Positions 36,162 through 45,509 of a stretch of DNA of 64,000 nucleotides are shown one piece after another (position 1 is the first letter of the stretch; every line of letters starts with the position of its first letter). This DNA comes from Bacteroidales bacterium UBA5382 (GTDB lineage Bacteria; Bacteroidota; Bacteroidia; Bacteroidales; Dysgonomonadaceae), in contig DHOU01000005.1 of NCBI GenBank assembly GCA_002409745.1, positions 1-64,000 of the forward strand, written 5' to 3'. Position numbers and translations under genes: made by a program. The notes beneath the pieces were generated by a model. It had not been told where the DNA came from and did no database searches. It saw only the letters and a list, made by a program, of their open reading frames with translations.

Positions 36162-37160
36162 TTATAATAATTCAGTCCTCGGATTATATTCCATACGTAA
36201 AATGGCTTTCACTTCCTTATAGGGATCTGTCGCTGTCAAACGATACTTATAGTGAAGTCTGAATTCCTTGTAATAAGTTTTGCGTCCATCGGGAGTAGAA
36301 ATAATGTTGATTAAATATGTGTTGCTATACACTTCGAATGGCGTCATCTGTACCACATCCAGCGTTTTATAAGGTTCGATTGTGACAACCCTCGCCAACG
36401 GGTTTTGTGAGGTTTTATCTCCTATTGTAACTTTTATGCTCATCCTGTTAATCTTGTCCAATGCCTTTTTATACTCATCAAATGTTTCGTCTCCCGCAAG
36501 CATCCTCACGCAATTTTCACCTAAAGGGAATACCTGATTCGCATTAGTAGGATGTTTTATAAGCGGGGAATTTATATCCAACGTAATGATGGAAGAAGAA
36601 GTATAATTATAAAAAGTATTTTGTCGGGTTGTCGCAAACTCATTTGCAAAAAACAAACGAAGCAATACTTCCTGTTTTTTCGGATTAAAAACGGATGTTG
36701 TTACCGGATCAATCTTATAATCCAACAAATAAATAGAATCAGGAGAAAGTTTATCCAAGTTCTGTAAATAAATCGGAAACTTCACTTGGCTTTTACCAGC
36801 CGGAATCTGCATTCCTATATAGGGAAACGTAAAACATTCTTCCGGAAGTTTACGCGCATAACGGTCTTTTTCAATATCGAAATTCGACTTGTTGTATGCC
36901 CGAAACAACGAATCCGCTTCCATAATTCCTACATTATACGTTTCATTGGAGAGAACAGAACCGCTTAAGCCTGCAACCAAAAAGATCGTGTCTCCGTTTC
37001 CCTTCAAATCAGCTACTTGCCGGTCATAAACTAATTCGGAATTACTGAGCAAGTTTATTTCCTTTTTGTATTGTTCCTGATCGAAATCATATGAACTGCA
37101 GGCAGTAAATATACCTACAAAAAGGACTACAGCGAGAGATATAATCAGTATTTTTTTCAT
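36162..37160 (-). CDS. DUF1735/DUF4361-like surface glycan-binding lipoprotein
   Basis: A 332-residue lipoprotein (lipobox FTAC, then SSYDFDQEQ) of the type often encoded just after SusD. The N-terminal DUF1735-like domain shows VAGLSGSVLSNETYNVGI and FPIYLQNLDKLSPDSIYLLDYKI; the C-terminal half corresponds to DUF4361. Related proteins bind the target glycan at the surface. The ATG at 37160 is preferred to 37196, which would overlap the susD stop. The gene is closely spaced with its neighbours in the locus 1 operon. Confidence 0.85.
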   Translation of the reverse strand: MKKILIISLAVVLFVGIFTACSSYDFDQEQYKKEINLLSNSELVYDRQVADLKGNGDTIFLVAGLSGSVLSNETYNVGIMEADSLFRAYNKSNFDIEKDRYARKLPEECFTFPYIGMQIPAGKSQVKFPIYLQNLDKLSPDSIYLLDYKIDPVTTSVFNPKKQEVLLRLFFANEFATTRQNTFYNYTSSSIITLDINSPLIKHPTNANQVFPLGENCVRMLAGDETFDEYKKALDKINRMSIKVTIGDKTSQNPLARVVTIEPYKTLDVVQMTPFEVYSNTYLINIISTPDGRKTYYKEFRLHYKYRLTATDPYKEVKAILRMEYNPRTELL

Positions 37161-37195
37161 TGTAAATCGGTTTTTTGAATTATATATTGCAACCA

Positions 37196-39253
37196 TTATC
37201 TATCCCAACCCGGATTTTGATCCATCGCAGGAACTTTTAATAATTCGTCATGGGGCAGAGGTAGAAATACCATTTTAGGCCTGGCAATCCGATCTCGGAT
37301 ATTTTGGGTATTAATCGTCACAATCTCCCAAAAGCCTTCATTATTGTTCTCATTTCCCCGATCCTTTTCTACATTCAAACCCCGCCAGTTCGAAGAATTA
37401 GCGTCTTCATCCAAAAAAATGCCCCAACGGCGCGTATCGAAATAGCGATAACCTTCGTTAAATAATTCGATCTGTCGCTCGTTCATTACTGCCTTTTGGA
37501 ATTCTTCCTTGCTTGCCAATTGGGCAGAAGTAGCACCCGGGAGTCCTGCACGGTAGCGAACCATATTAAAATATTTAGCTATTTCAGTAATGTCCCTAGT
37601 AACGATAGTTTGAGTTATTTCTCCATTTGCATCGATTGTTTCCACGGTTACTTCACTCTCAACATTATTCAATGCCTCCACATATTCCAGTAAAATTTCA
37701 GCATATCGAATAATAGGAAATGGCTTTGGTTCGGTCACAAAAGCCGATTTCACATTTCCTTTTCCATTGGCCCATGAATCATCCGGATGAATATATTTAA
37801 CAGGTACATAACCGCTCACGCAATAATCATTGATATTATTTCCGGCGCCTTTAATACCCGATTTATGATCATAAGAAAACCAAAGCTGTTGATTACTGTA
37901 CTCATTATCCTGTGCGGCGGAATTCATCGGCCAGAAACTTCCGGGAAAGCCGATAGATGCATAAAAACGCGCCTCTCGGTTATAATACATTTTGGGTACA
38001 TCTCCCTTTAAAATATAAGAACCCAATATTACACCGCTTCCTCCAATCGTATGGCTTAAGTCCGGATCATACGGATATTTGTCCGACGCATCATGAATAG
38101 TGCGCCCATCCGCCATTAAAAAGCAATCCACTACCCGCTGGGGAACGGCCATTCCGCCCCATCCGCCGAAATATACGGGAAATGAATGCCGGGTATAATT
38201 CTGAACACTTCCCGAGGTCATGGCCCATATAAACTCTTTATTTGTTTGAATAATCCCCTCTCCATTGAACATATCGCAAAAGGAATGATACGGATCAATT
38301 CCGCCGGCACCTTCCGGAAAAGGAGCCACTGGGACATTATCGGCAATGGGATACGGATTTTTTGAATCACTCTCGACGGTATGCAATTCATATATTTCCA
38401 TATCAATTACGGCTCTTGCGGCAATTGCAGCCACTGCCCATCGGGCAGGATCATAACTTTGGTTTACATAATGCTGCCCGTCGCTTTTACGCACCCAATT
38501 ACCGAAACATTGCCGTGCAACCTCACCTCCATTAAACAAAGGAGAAGCGTGAGTCAAACGCAGACGGGCAATTAATGCTAATGCCGCCCCCTTGGTAGGA
38601 CGCTCATAGTAACTGATGGATTGTTGCTGCGAAGTCGGAAGCACTTGTGCAGCCAAATTGAATTCATTACAGATATATTCGATCGATTCATCGTATGTCG
38701 AACGTTCCCTGTCGTAAAAAGCAGCCGATTCGGAACTCGGAATGATATCATCTCCCACAATTAGGCAGGGCCCCCAATTCATCAATAAATGATAATAGGC
38801 ATACCCCCGCAAAAAATGAACATATCCCTTATAGAGTTGTTTATTGCGTGTCGATATATCCGTTATCTGATCGGCGTTGGCCAACATTTTGTTACATCGA
38901 TTGATAATCTTATACATTCTGTACCAGACATTAAATGATCCCGGCAGATTTCTTTCATTGATTTCACCCACCGTAAATAATACACCGGGAAATTCTCCCA
39001 TTCTCCACCTTGTTGTCATTTCATCCGATGCCAATTCGCCGGGATTCCACGAGTTTCCCCAGATTGCGCCGGGGTCGGGAAAATCTTTGGGCGTATTCCA
39101 TAAATATCCTTCCGCATTTTTCTGGCTATGGAAGATGGAATCAGCCTGGAATGTATCTTCAAAATACGTATCTACATTCAAAAAACTACAGGAACTGAGC
39201 ATCACACCTATGATAGCCGCTACTGCAAATATAAATATTGAATTATTCTTCAT
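37196..39253 (-). CDS. SusD/RagB family glycan-binding lipoprotein
   Basis: A 685-residue SusD homologue (lipobox LSSC). The family features are present: TPR-like helices with LRGYAYYHLLMNWG, SYYERPTKGAALALIARL, and the C-terminal block with NMVRYRAGLPG, NERQIELFNEGYRYFDTRRW and PLPHDELLKVP. It forms the lid of the SusCD importer with the SusC encoded 18 bases upstream. It is longer than the usual 500-600 residues, with an extended C-terminal region. Confidence 0.95.
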   Translation of the reverse strand: MKNNSIFIFAVAAIIGVMLSSCSFLNVDTYFEDTFQADSIFHSQKNAEGYLWNTPKDFPDPGAIWGNSWNPGELASDEMTTRWRMGEFPGVLFTVGEINERNLPGSFNVWYRMYKIINRCNKMLANADQITDISTRNKQLYKGYVHFLRGYAYYHLLMNWGPCLIVGDDIIPSSESAAFYDRERSTYDESIEYICNEFNLAAQVLPTSQQQSISYYERPTKGAALALIARLRLTHASPLFNGGEVARQCFGNWVRKSDGQHYVNQSYDPARWAVAAIAARAVIDMEIYELHTVESDSKNPYPIADNVPVAPFPEGAGGIDPYHSFCDMFNGEGIIQTNKEFIWAMTSGSVQNYTRHSFPVYFGGWGGMAVPQRVVDCFLMADGRTIHDASDKYPYDPDLSHTIGGSGVILGSYILKGDVPKMYYNREARFYASIGFPGSFWPMNSAAQDNEYSNQQLWFSYDHKSGIKGAGNNINDYCVSGYVPVKYIHPDDSWANGKGNVKSAFVTEPKPFPIIRYAEILLEYVEALNNVESEVTVETIDANGEITQTIVTRDITEIAKYFNMVRYRAGLPGATSAQLASKEEFQKAVMNERQIELFNEGYRYFDTRRWGIFLDEDANSSNWRGLNVEKDRGNENNNEGFWEIVTINTQNIRDRIARPKMVFLPLPHDELLKVPAMDQNPGWDR

Positions 39254-39271
39254 ATTCTTATGTTTTTAAAT

Positions 39272-42200
39272 TTAAAAATTGAGGTATACCTGGAAAGTAT
39301 AAGAAGTCGGTATCGGATAAGCGCCCCCATTATAGTACGCTTGTTCGGGATCAAAGAATTTCACATGATCAAGCGTAAACAAATTATTAGCTACAAACTC
39401 CAAATCAATGGATGATAATCCGGCCATACTGAACCATTTCGAACCTTTTAATTTATAACGCACACTCAATTCTTGGAAGCGGAGGTAGGAACCATCCCGT
39501 TTCCAAAAAGTGGATAATTGGGAATTATTGTTATTGTTTCCATAGGAAAGCCTGGGAAATTCAGCATCGGGGTTTTCCGTTGCTGTCGTACCGGAATACC
39601 AGGCAGGCGTCCAACGATTTGCAGGATTATTCGCTAATTTGATCACATTTCCCAATTCCCCGTTATAGAACGGGATCCAGCCCGAATCATATCCCTGACC
39701 TGTGCGATAATATTCAACTTTAGCAGCACCTTTGAATAATACGCCGACGGTTAAATTTTTCCAGCGGAAATCAAATCCGGCGCCATACATCACACGAGGC
39801 ACTTGATTGCCATAAGACAAAGGTATTTTATCATCATCGTTAATACGCCCGTCCCCATTCACATCTCGATATTTGATATCTCCCGGGCGTATAGTCCCGA
39901 AAGTACTTTGATCGGGGCTTGTTTCGATTTCTTCTTTATCTTTAAAAAGTCCTTCAGCAACATATCCGCGCAGAATGCCATACGGTTTACCCGACCAACT
40001 CAGATAATCATAAGGCAATTTATTTTCCTCGTAATAATCCAACATGTTTTCAGAAAAAGTGTAATTTCCCCGAAGTGTCAAATCAATGTCTTTATTAATT
40101 TGAAACAAATACGATACATTCCCATCGGAGCCATAACTATGCATGCGTCCCACATTGGAATAAGGTAAGTTTACCAATCCCAAATAATTCGGGAGTGTCA
40201 CTCTTTGTAAGAAAATATTATCGCGTTGATCACGGAAAACATCCACTGTGATCGAAAATTTGTCTTTAAAGAATTTTGCATCGATCCCGAGATTGGCTTT
40301 CTTCGCCACTTCCCATTTCAGATTATCTGCGCCTATTTGATTTTCTGTAATTCCATCTCCCCGGTATCCCCAATAAGCTCCGGCATGATTATTAATCAAT
40401 GTCAAATAGGGAAACCGGACTGCCCCGCTAATCTGATCGTTTCCAGCCAACCCGTAAGAAGCGCGGATTTTAAAGAAACTCAACCACGGGAGACGATCGT
40501 TTACCCATTTATAAGCTGTCGGAACCCATCCCGCCGCAAGCGAAGGAAAGAAACCGTACCGTTCCCCTTTTTTAAATTGTGAGGAACCCGTATATCCGAA
40601 ATTGGCATCGATAAAATAACAATTATCATAGCCGTAGGAAAGCCGTCCGGAGAGATTCTGACGACGTGCAGGAATGGCATTAATTCCTAAATTGTCATAC
40701 GTCCATCGTGTGTCTTGCACATCTTCCATGTAATAATACAATAACGCGCCTAAATCGTGTGCTCCAAATGACCGGTTCCAGTTTGCCTTTGCCTCCATGT
40801 AATATTTGCGCCACTGATTGTTCCAACGGCTGTAATTAACCGTCTGTTCCTGAATGCGCAAGGATTTAATCAGTTTACCATGAGAATCACGCCCGGTAGC
40901 GCGGTACATATTCGGCCATATACGGCGCGCTTCGCCAAAATAGGTTTCTTGATCCGCCATTACCTGTGCGGAAAGCGTTAATCCCTCAAAAAAACCTTTA
41001 ACTTGTTGGGTCAACCTTAACGTGATCATATTCCGGGAATCATTATTTTTAGTATAACCGGTATAATTCAAATGGGTATAGGGAGAGGAAAGATCATACG
41101 TTCCGTAAGTGGGAAGCGTGCCATCGGAATACTTTGTGGGAAACATAATCGGTGTCAGTTGACGTACAGCCGACCAAAGCGTATTGGTATTTTCTTGTCC
41201 TGGAAGGGTATAAGTAATAATATTTCCATCGACACCGAAATATAAATTTGTTTGAGGAGTCAGATCCATATCGATATTGGCTCGATAAGTCAATTTATTA
41301 TACGACACGGATCTTTTGAATTTAGATTCCTGCTGCTTATAAGCGGCAAACTCCTGTTGTCCGCCGACGGATACGAAATACCGGGCTATTTTTCCTCCGC
41401 CCCGCGCATTCACATAATATCGGTGTTGCAGGGATGTCTTTTTTATAATTTCATCCAACCAATTCACATTCGGATAAAGGTCGGGATCCAACCCCGACTT
41501 AATCACATCCAGCTCAAGTGCGGTATACAAATCGGGATCACCGGACATAGCCCGGGCTTCATTCGCCAACTTTGCATAATCATACGCTTCCAGATATTCG
41601 GGTAATCTTTTCAGTTGATTGATTTGAAGGGTTCCCCGCCCGGTAATCTGAAGTTTCCCCTCCTGCCCGCGTTTGGTAGTGACAATGACCACTCCATTTG
41701 CTCCACGCACTCCGTAAACGGCGGTTGCAGCAGCATCTTTCAGAATAGAGAATGATTGGATATCATCCGGATCGATATCGGAAAGATTACCTTCCATCCC
41801 GTCAATCAACACCAAAGCGCCGGAATTCGCTCCAAAAGTACTTATACCACGAATCCAAAAATTAGAAATATTCTTTCCCGGTTCACCGGAGATTTGTTGC
41901 GTCAGGATGCCGGCAACACGGCCTCCCAGCATATTGTTTATGGAAGTTGCCGGAGTTTTCAATTCATCCACATCTACCGTTGTAATAGCTCCTACGATAG
42001 ATACTTTCTTTTGTGAAGATAAACCGGTAACCACCACCTCTTCGAGTTCTTCCGTGTCTTCTTTCAGAATGATCTTCACGTCTTTTTCACTTTTTGAAAA
42101 AGCCATTTCAACTGGTTTCATCCCTATCATTTTGAAAACAATTATTTCAGCTGAAGCCGTTTGTATTTCAAATCGCCCGTCGATATCAGAAGCGACACCT

Positions 42201-42367
42201 TCGCCGGGCCATTTTTTAAGATAGACACCCACCCCTACGAGAGGTTCATTATTTTCGTCGGTCACAATACCGGAAACGGTCAAATTCCGTTGGGTAATAG
42301 TCTGTCCATGAATTGAAACGGAAAAAGCACCTATCATTATTGCAAATAACCAAATTATTTTCTTCAT
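39272..42367 (-). CDS. SusC/RagA TonB-dependent receptor
   Basis: Outer-membrane importer of 1031 residues for locus 1. A signal peptide is followed by a carboxypeptidase-regulatory-like domain (VSGIVTDENNEPLVGVGVYLK), the TonB-box/plug start ELEEVVVTGLSSQKKVSIVG, the plug with DAAATAVYGVRGANGV, and a 22-strand barrel ending in FQVYLNF with a terminal Phe. No STN domain is present, so it is not expected to signal through FecR. The barrel is complete and uninterrupted, in contrast to the second SusC of the window. Confidence 0.96.
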   Translation of the reverse strand: MKKIIWLFAIMIGAFSVSIHGQTITQRNLTVSGIVTDENNEPLVGVGVYLKKWPGEGVASDIDGRFEIQTASAEIIVFKMIGMKPVEMAFSKSEKDVKIILKEDTEELEEVVVTGLSSQKKVSIVGAITTVDVDELKTPATSINNMLGGRVAGILTQQISGEPGKNISNFWIRGISTFGANSGALVLIDGMEGNLSDIDPDDIQSFSILKDAAATAVYGVRGANGVVIVTTKRGQEGKLQITGRGTLQINQLKRLPEYLEAYDYAKLANEARAMSGDPDLYTALELDVIKSGLDPDLYPNVNWLDEIIKKTSLQHRYYVNARGGGKIARYFVSVGGQQEFAAYKQQESKFKRSVSYNKLTYRANIDMDLTPQTNLYFGVDGNIITYTLPGQENTNTLWSAVRQLTPIMFPTKYSDGTLPTYGTYDLSSPYTHLNYTGYTKNNDSRNMITLRLTQQVKGFFEGLTLSAQVMADQETYFGEARRIWPNMYRATGRDSHGKLIKSLRIQEQTVNYSRWNNQWRKYYMEAKANWNRSFGAHDLGALLYYYMEDVQDTRWTYDNLGINAIPARRQNLSGRLSYGYDNCYFIDANFGYTGSSQFKKGERYGFFPSLAAGWVPTAYKWVNDRLPWLSFFKIRASYGLAGNDQISGAVRFPYLTLINNHAGAYWGYRGDGITENQIGADNLKWEVAKKANLGIDAKFFKDKFSITVDVFRDQRDNIFLQRVTLPNYLGLVNLPYSNVGRMHSYGSDGNVSYLFQINKDIDLTLRGNYTFSENMLDYYEENKLPYDYLSWSGKPYGILRGYVAEGLFKDKEEIETSPDQSTFGTIRPGDIKYRDVNGDGRINDDDKIPLSYGNQVPRVMYGAGFDFRWKNLTVGVLFKGAAKVEYYRTGQGYDSGWIPFYNGELGNVIKLANNPANRWTPAWYSGTTATENPDAEFPRLSYGNNNNNSQLSTFWKRDGSYLRFQELSVRYKLKGSKWFSMAGLSSIDLEFVANNLFTLDHVKFFDPEQAYYNGGAYPIPTSYTFQVYLNF

Positions 42368-42381
42368 ATTTGTCATTAAGT

Positions 42382-43854
42382 TTATTCAATTGAAAGTTTA
42401 CGGATTACTTTATTATTCGTGTCCGCGACATAGACTATGGATCCGTCGCTGCTAACCGCGACTCCGCAAGGAGCATTGAATTTGGCTATTTCCGGGCCCC
42501 CGTCTTTAAAACCACGGTTACCGGGCAGGCCGATAGCCGTATTGACCGTCGCTTTATCTTTCGGAACGGTCGTATCGATCACACGAATGCAATGATTATC
42601 CGCATCGGTAATATAGAGTTTTCCATCGGCTGTAAAACAAATTTGCCTCGGCGAATTAAATTTCGCATTTAGCAATAACCCATCTTCCCATCCTCTCCCG
42701 TTGGAAGGTCCTTCGACAATGGCTTTTCCGGCATAAAATTCGCCTTTGTAAGTCGTTTTATCCACATTATCGAGTTTGGAAACATCCACTCTACTTATCA
42801 TATTGTAACCCTCTTGGCAGATATACAATATATTAGGATCTATCGGAGAAAAGATACAAAAGCAGTTACTGCCATTCTCTCCCCGCCCATTGGGGAAATC
42901 CGGTATGACTTTATCCAACAAGGATTCTACGCGGCGCGTAGCCGGGTTAAAACGGATCAACTGTCCCCTCCACATCACGGTATACACCATATTGTCATTT
43001 TGATTTACGACAAAAGAGTATTTCCAATTATTATCGATGATGTTTTTTGTTTCATCATCGGTAATTACAGAACGGCGGCGGGGAGCATAGCTCAAACTTT
43101 TATGCATCGAATAAAAATATAACCCTTCATCTTCAGGCAAATATATCGCTTCACTCCCTTTTTCCCCCGAGAAAGCAGGAGCGTTTGCGCCCGAATTAGT
43201 TCCATATTTTAATACTGTAACCGATTGATTTTTTGTATCGGCCATAACAATATTTCCTGCAACATTCTCTCCTTTATCATTTTTGGCGGATTGCGATGCC
43301 CAGCCCCCGAAGGCCCTTTCCGCAATAAAGATGTTGTCTTCGTTATCCAAGGCGATAAAAGCCGGAGCGGAAAGGGTTGCGGAAGAAAAATCCCCCGACA
43401 TCGTCCGCACATTGCTATTGTCCGGTTCCGGTTTGCCGACTATTGTGGTAACAGTTGTTTGAGTTTTATAAAAGAAATGATCATCAGCTTGAGATGAAAC
43501 GATCTTACCGTCTTTTAAAGTACGCTCCACAATAATATTCATTTTTCTTAGATAAGTCAATTTCGGCACAAATGCATAAATTTTAGAGCCATTTGAACTG
43601 ACTAACCCTGCAGGATGTTTTACCCCCAGCGTATCTTCAAAGTACACTTTCATCCCCGTAGTATCCGACCCGAAATTATTCCCCTCAATAATGATCGGCA
43701 TGGCAATTCCACCCGAATCAGGGTAAAAACTGCCTACTTCAATTGGTTTTAAAGGGTCGAACTCTTCTCCTGCTGTAGATTTATCATCACCACAGGACGA
43801 TAACAACCACAAGGAAAAAAGTACAAACATAATTGAAACAATAATCTTTTTCAT
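42382..43854 (-). CDS. IPT/TIG and NHL-repeat lipoprotein
   Basis: A 490-residue lipoprotein (lipobox LSSC, then GDDKS) leading locus 1. Residues about 38-130 are an IPT/TIG immunoglobulin-like domain (FYPDSGGIAMPIIIEGNNFG). The rest is a beta-propeller of NHL-type repeats (FNSPRQICFTADGKLYITDADNHCIRVI, KFNAPCGVAVSSDGSIVYVADT). Such proteins are common first or last genes of SusCD loci and are thought to bind glycan at the surface. It lies 14 bases before susC. No promoter box was found in the 82 bases upstream. Confidence 0.9.
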   Translation of the reverse strand: MKKIIVSIMFVLFSLWLLSSCGDDKSTAGEEFDPLKPIEVGSFYPDSGGIAMPIIIEGNNFGSDTTGMKVYFEDTLGVKHPAGLVSSNGSKIYAFVPKLTYLRKMNIIVERTLKDGKIVSSQADDHFFYKTQTTVTTIVGKPEPDNSNVRTMSGDFSSATLSAPAFIALDNEDNIFIAERAFGGWASQSAKNDKGENVAGNIVMADTKNQSVTVLKYGTNSGANAPAFSGEKGSEAIYLPEDEGLYFYSMHKSLSYAPRRRSVITDDETKNIIDNNWKYSFVVNQNDNMVYTVMWRGQLIRFNPATRRVESLLDKVIPDFPNGRGENGSNCFCIFSPIDPNILYICQEGYNMISRVDVSKLDNVDKTTYKGEFYAGKAIVEGPSNGRGWEDGLLLNAKFNSPRQICFTADGKLYITDADNHCIRVIDTTVPKDKATVNTAIGLPGNRGFKDGGPEIAKFNAPCGVAVSSDGSIVYVADTNNKVIRKLSIE

Positions 43855-43936
43855 TTCTTATCGATTTATAATTAATTAAATTCTCCACATTTATTTAAAA
43901 TGGTTTATACCAATGCGTGAACAGGCGAGTTCGCCC

Positions 43937-44635
43937 TTACGCCCCCGGTTTTTCTTCCTTGTCTTCATCCGAGCGGGTCTTGAATTCTTTGATCAACTGT
44001 TGCAATTGATCATACAGGCCCTTCCATTCCGCTTGGTTGCGCATGGCCGATACCAACGCCAGAATATTATACAGCGATTCCTGTAATTCTTTCCGTAATA
44101 TAGTGGCCGATCCGCTTTGACGCAACTGCGTATTTTCACCGGTCTGTGTTCCCGCCAGCGTTTCAAAATTATCCTGTGCTGTTTTCATGGCGGCCAGTTC
44201 ATCCGTCAGCCCCAACCGGGTAATGCGTGCCAGATTTTCTTCCATCGACAATTTCTCCGCCAGTTTGCGCATCATCGTGTTCTGATCGGCATATTTCCGA
44301 CCTTCCATATCGCCCACTTCATCCAATACTTCCAGTAAGGCACGGGCATCGTCGCTCTTGGACGATCCGAACCGCAGGAAACCTTTCAGTAACCGCCTGA
44401 ATCCACGGTAAGCATTATCCCGCTTCAAATCGAGCGTTTCCACGTCATCACCCAGGCCGCTATACACTTTTTTCACCACCACTTGTTGATAAATGGCATT
44501 TTTTTCTTCCAGATCAGCTAATAAAGGATGGTCTTTCAGGATAGTTTCAACCAATGCTTTCAATAATAAAAGCACGCGCACGGCGAAATCGCCCAGTGCC
44601 TTTGTCGATAATTTTGTAAGTGAAATCTTTAACAT
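43937..44635 (-). CDS. DUF6261-like helical protein
   Basis: A 232-residue soluble, helical protein resembling DUF6261, a Bacteroidetes family of unknown function: MLKISLTKLSTKALGDFAVRVL at the start, RDNAYRGFRRLLKGF in the middle and a charged tail (EDKEEKPGA). The ATG at 44635 is chosen because the upstream extension of the frame runs into the repeat array and reads as repeat-derived sequence. As with the gene at 5670-6377, a degenerate array with a 21-bp-multiple period lies just upstream in the same orientation. It does not appear to belong to locus 1. Confidence 0.85.
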   Translation of the reverse strand: MLKISLTKLSTKALGDFAVRVLLLLKALVETILKDHPLLADLEEKNAIYQQVVVKKVYSGLGDDVETLDLKRDNAYRGFRRLLKGFLRFGSSKSDDARALLEVLDEVGDMEGRKYADQNTMMRKLAEKLSMEENLARITRLGLTDELAAMKTAQDNFETLAGTQTGENTQLRQSGSATILRKELQESLYNILALVSAMRNQAEWKGLYDQLQQLIKEFKTRSDEDKEEKPGA

Positions 44636-44680
44636 GACATTCTCTTTTAATTCTGTAAATGTTTTTCGTTTGTAATGTGA

Positions 44681-44974
44681 ATAAATGTATCTCTTCGATG
44701 TCCGGCGATAGTCATCCATGGATTCCAAAATAATCGTTGTCGATTGGCGTTTATGAGACAGCAATTCCAGAGGCACAAAAGACGTGCGACAACTGTTTTC
44801 CCAAAGTTCCGGGATAATGTTTGCCGTCCGGCGTTAATGCCTTTAAAGTTTAAGGAACATGAAAGAAGCGCAGCCATAGTCTCTCCTGAATTCAGGGATG
44901 ACAAAAGAAGTACAGCGACAGTTATCATGGAATTCAGGGATAATCGCTGCCACACGTCGTTATTTCTATTTAAA
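44681..44974 (-). repeat. Degenerate 42-bp (2 x 21) tandem array
   Basis: Six full units of exactly 42 bp begin at 44723, 44765, 44807, 44849, 44891 and 44933, each opening TTCC, TTTA or TTCA on the plus strand, with a seventh partial unit before. Each looks like a doublet of 21 bp. The best-matching pair is 44891 and 44933 (TTCAGGGATGAC versus TTCAGGGATAAT). The array yields open frames with a 14-residue period on both strands, which explains the spurious ORFs here. It ends about 45 bases upstream of the DUF6261-like start. Confidence 0.8.
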
Positions 44975-45509
44975 AATAAGAAATATAGATGGTTGATTAA
45001 AAAATAAGTTGGAAAAAACCTGCAATTGGAAACTTGCAGCAAGAGGACAATAAAAGAATTACGGAGAAATACTATGTTAAAGGATGTAAAATACCCCCCC
45101 CCCCGTTATTTTAACTTTCGTTAACCGGGTCAACGAATGGGGGTGAGATAGTATTATGTCCGTTTTTTGAATCATTCTTTTAATGGCAATAAAAATACCT
45201 TATCAAAAACATCTTTAAAAATGAAAGTCGGTATTCGTGATGAAATAAACTTCATTAATTACTCAAGTTGTTTCAACAATTTTTCCCGGTTTTCTGATTT
45301 AACTTTGCAAAAGTATGGGAACTTCCGCAAGTAAAGACTACACTTTTTGATATTAGAACTAACATTCTTGATATTTAACATTAGAATAAAGACGAAAGGT
45401 AAAATAGCAATGTTGCCAACGCTTCCTTTATAGTGGTTTTACAGGATAAAGGAATTCCACCAGCTTTTTACCCGCCAAACGGCATAAAACCGTTAGGCGG
45501 GTGAGAAAC
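44975..45509. other. Intergenic region with C11 tract and orphan promoter
   Basis: No gene was recognised. It holds a run of eleven C (45094-45104), a plus-strand TAACTTTG promoter-like box (45300-45307), a CCTTTAT/ATAAAGG hairpin at about 45425-45452, and a strong hairpin at 45470-45502. The interval 45308-45502 could be a short non-coding transcript, but nothing confirms expression. Confidence 0.5.
45470..45502. terminator. Strong hairpin after prfC
   Basis: ACCCGCC at 45470-45476 pairs with GGCGGGT at 45496-45502, extended by AACGG/CCGTT, around a short loop, 7 bases beyond the prfC stop. A T-run is weak or missing on both strands, so factor-independent termination is likely but not certain. 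Confidence 0.55.

Noticed and set aside
43922..43936. GGCGA/TCGCC hairpin after the DUF6261-like gene as a terminator
   Set aside because: The stem is only five bases with a two-base loop and no T-run follows on the transcript.
44647..45042. Open frames on both strands with a 14-residue period
   Set aside because: These follow from the 42-bp array; the true start of the DUF6261-like gene is at 44635.
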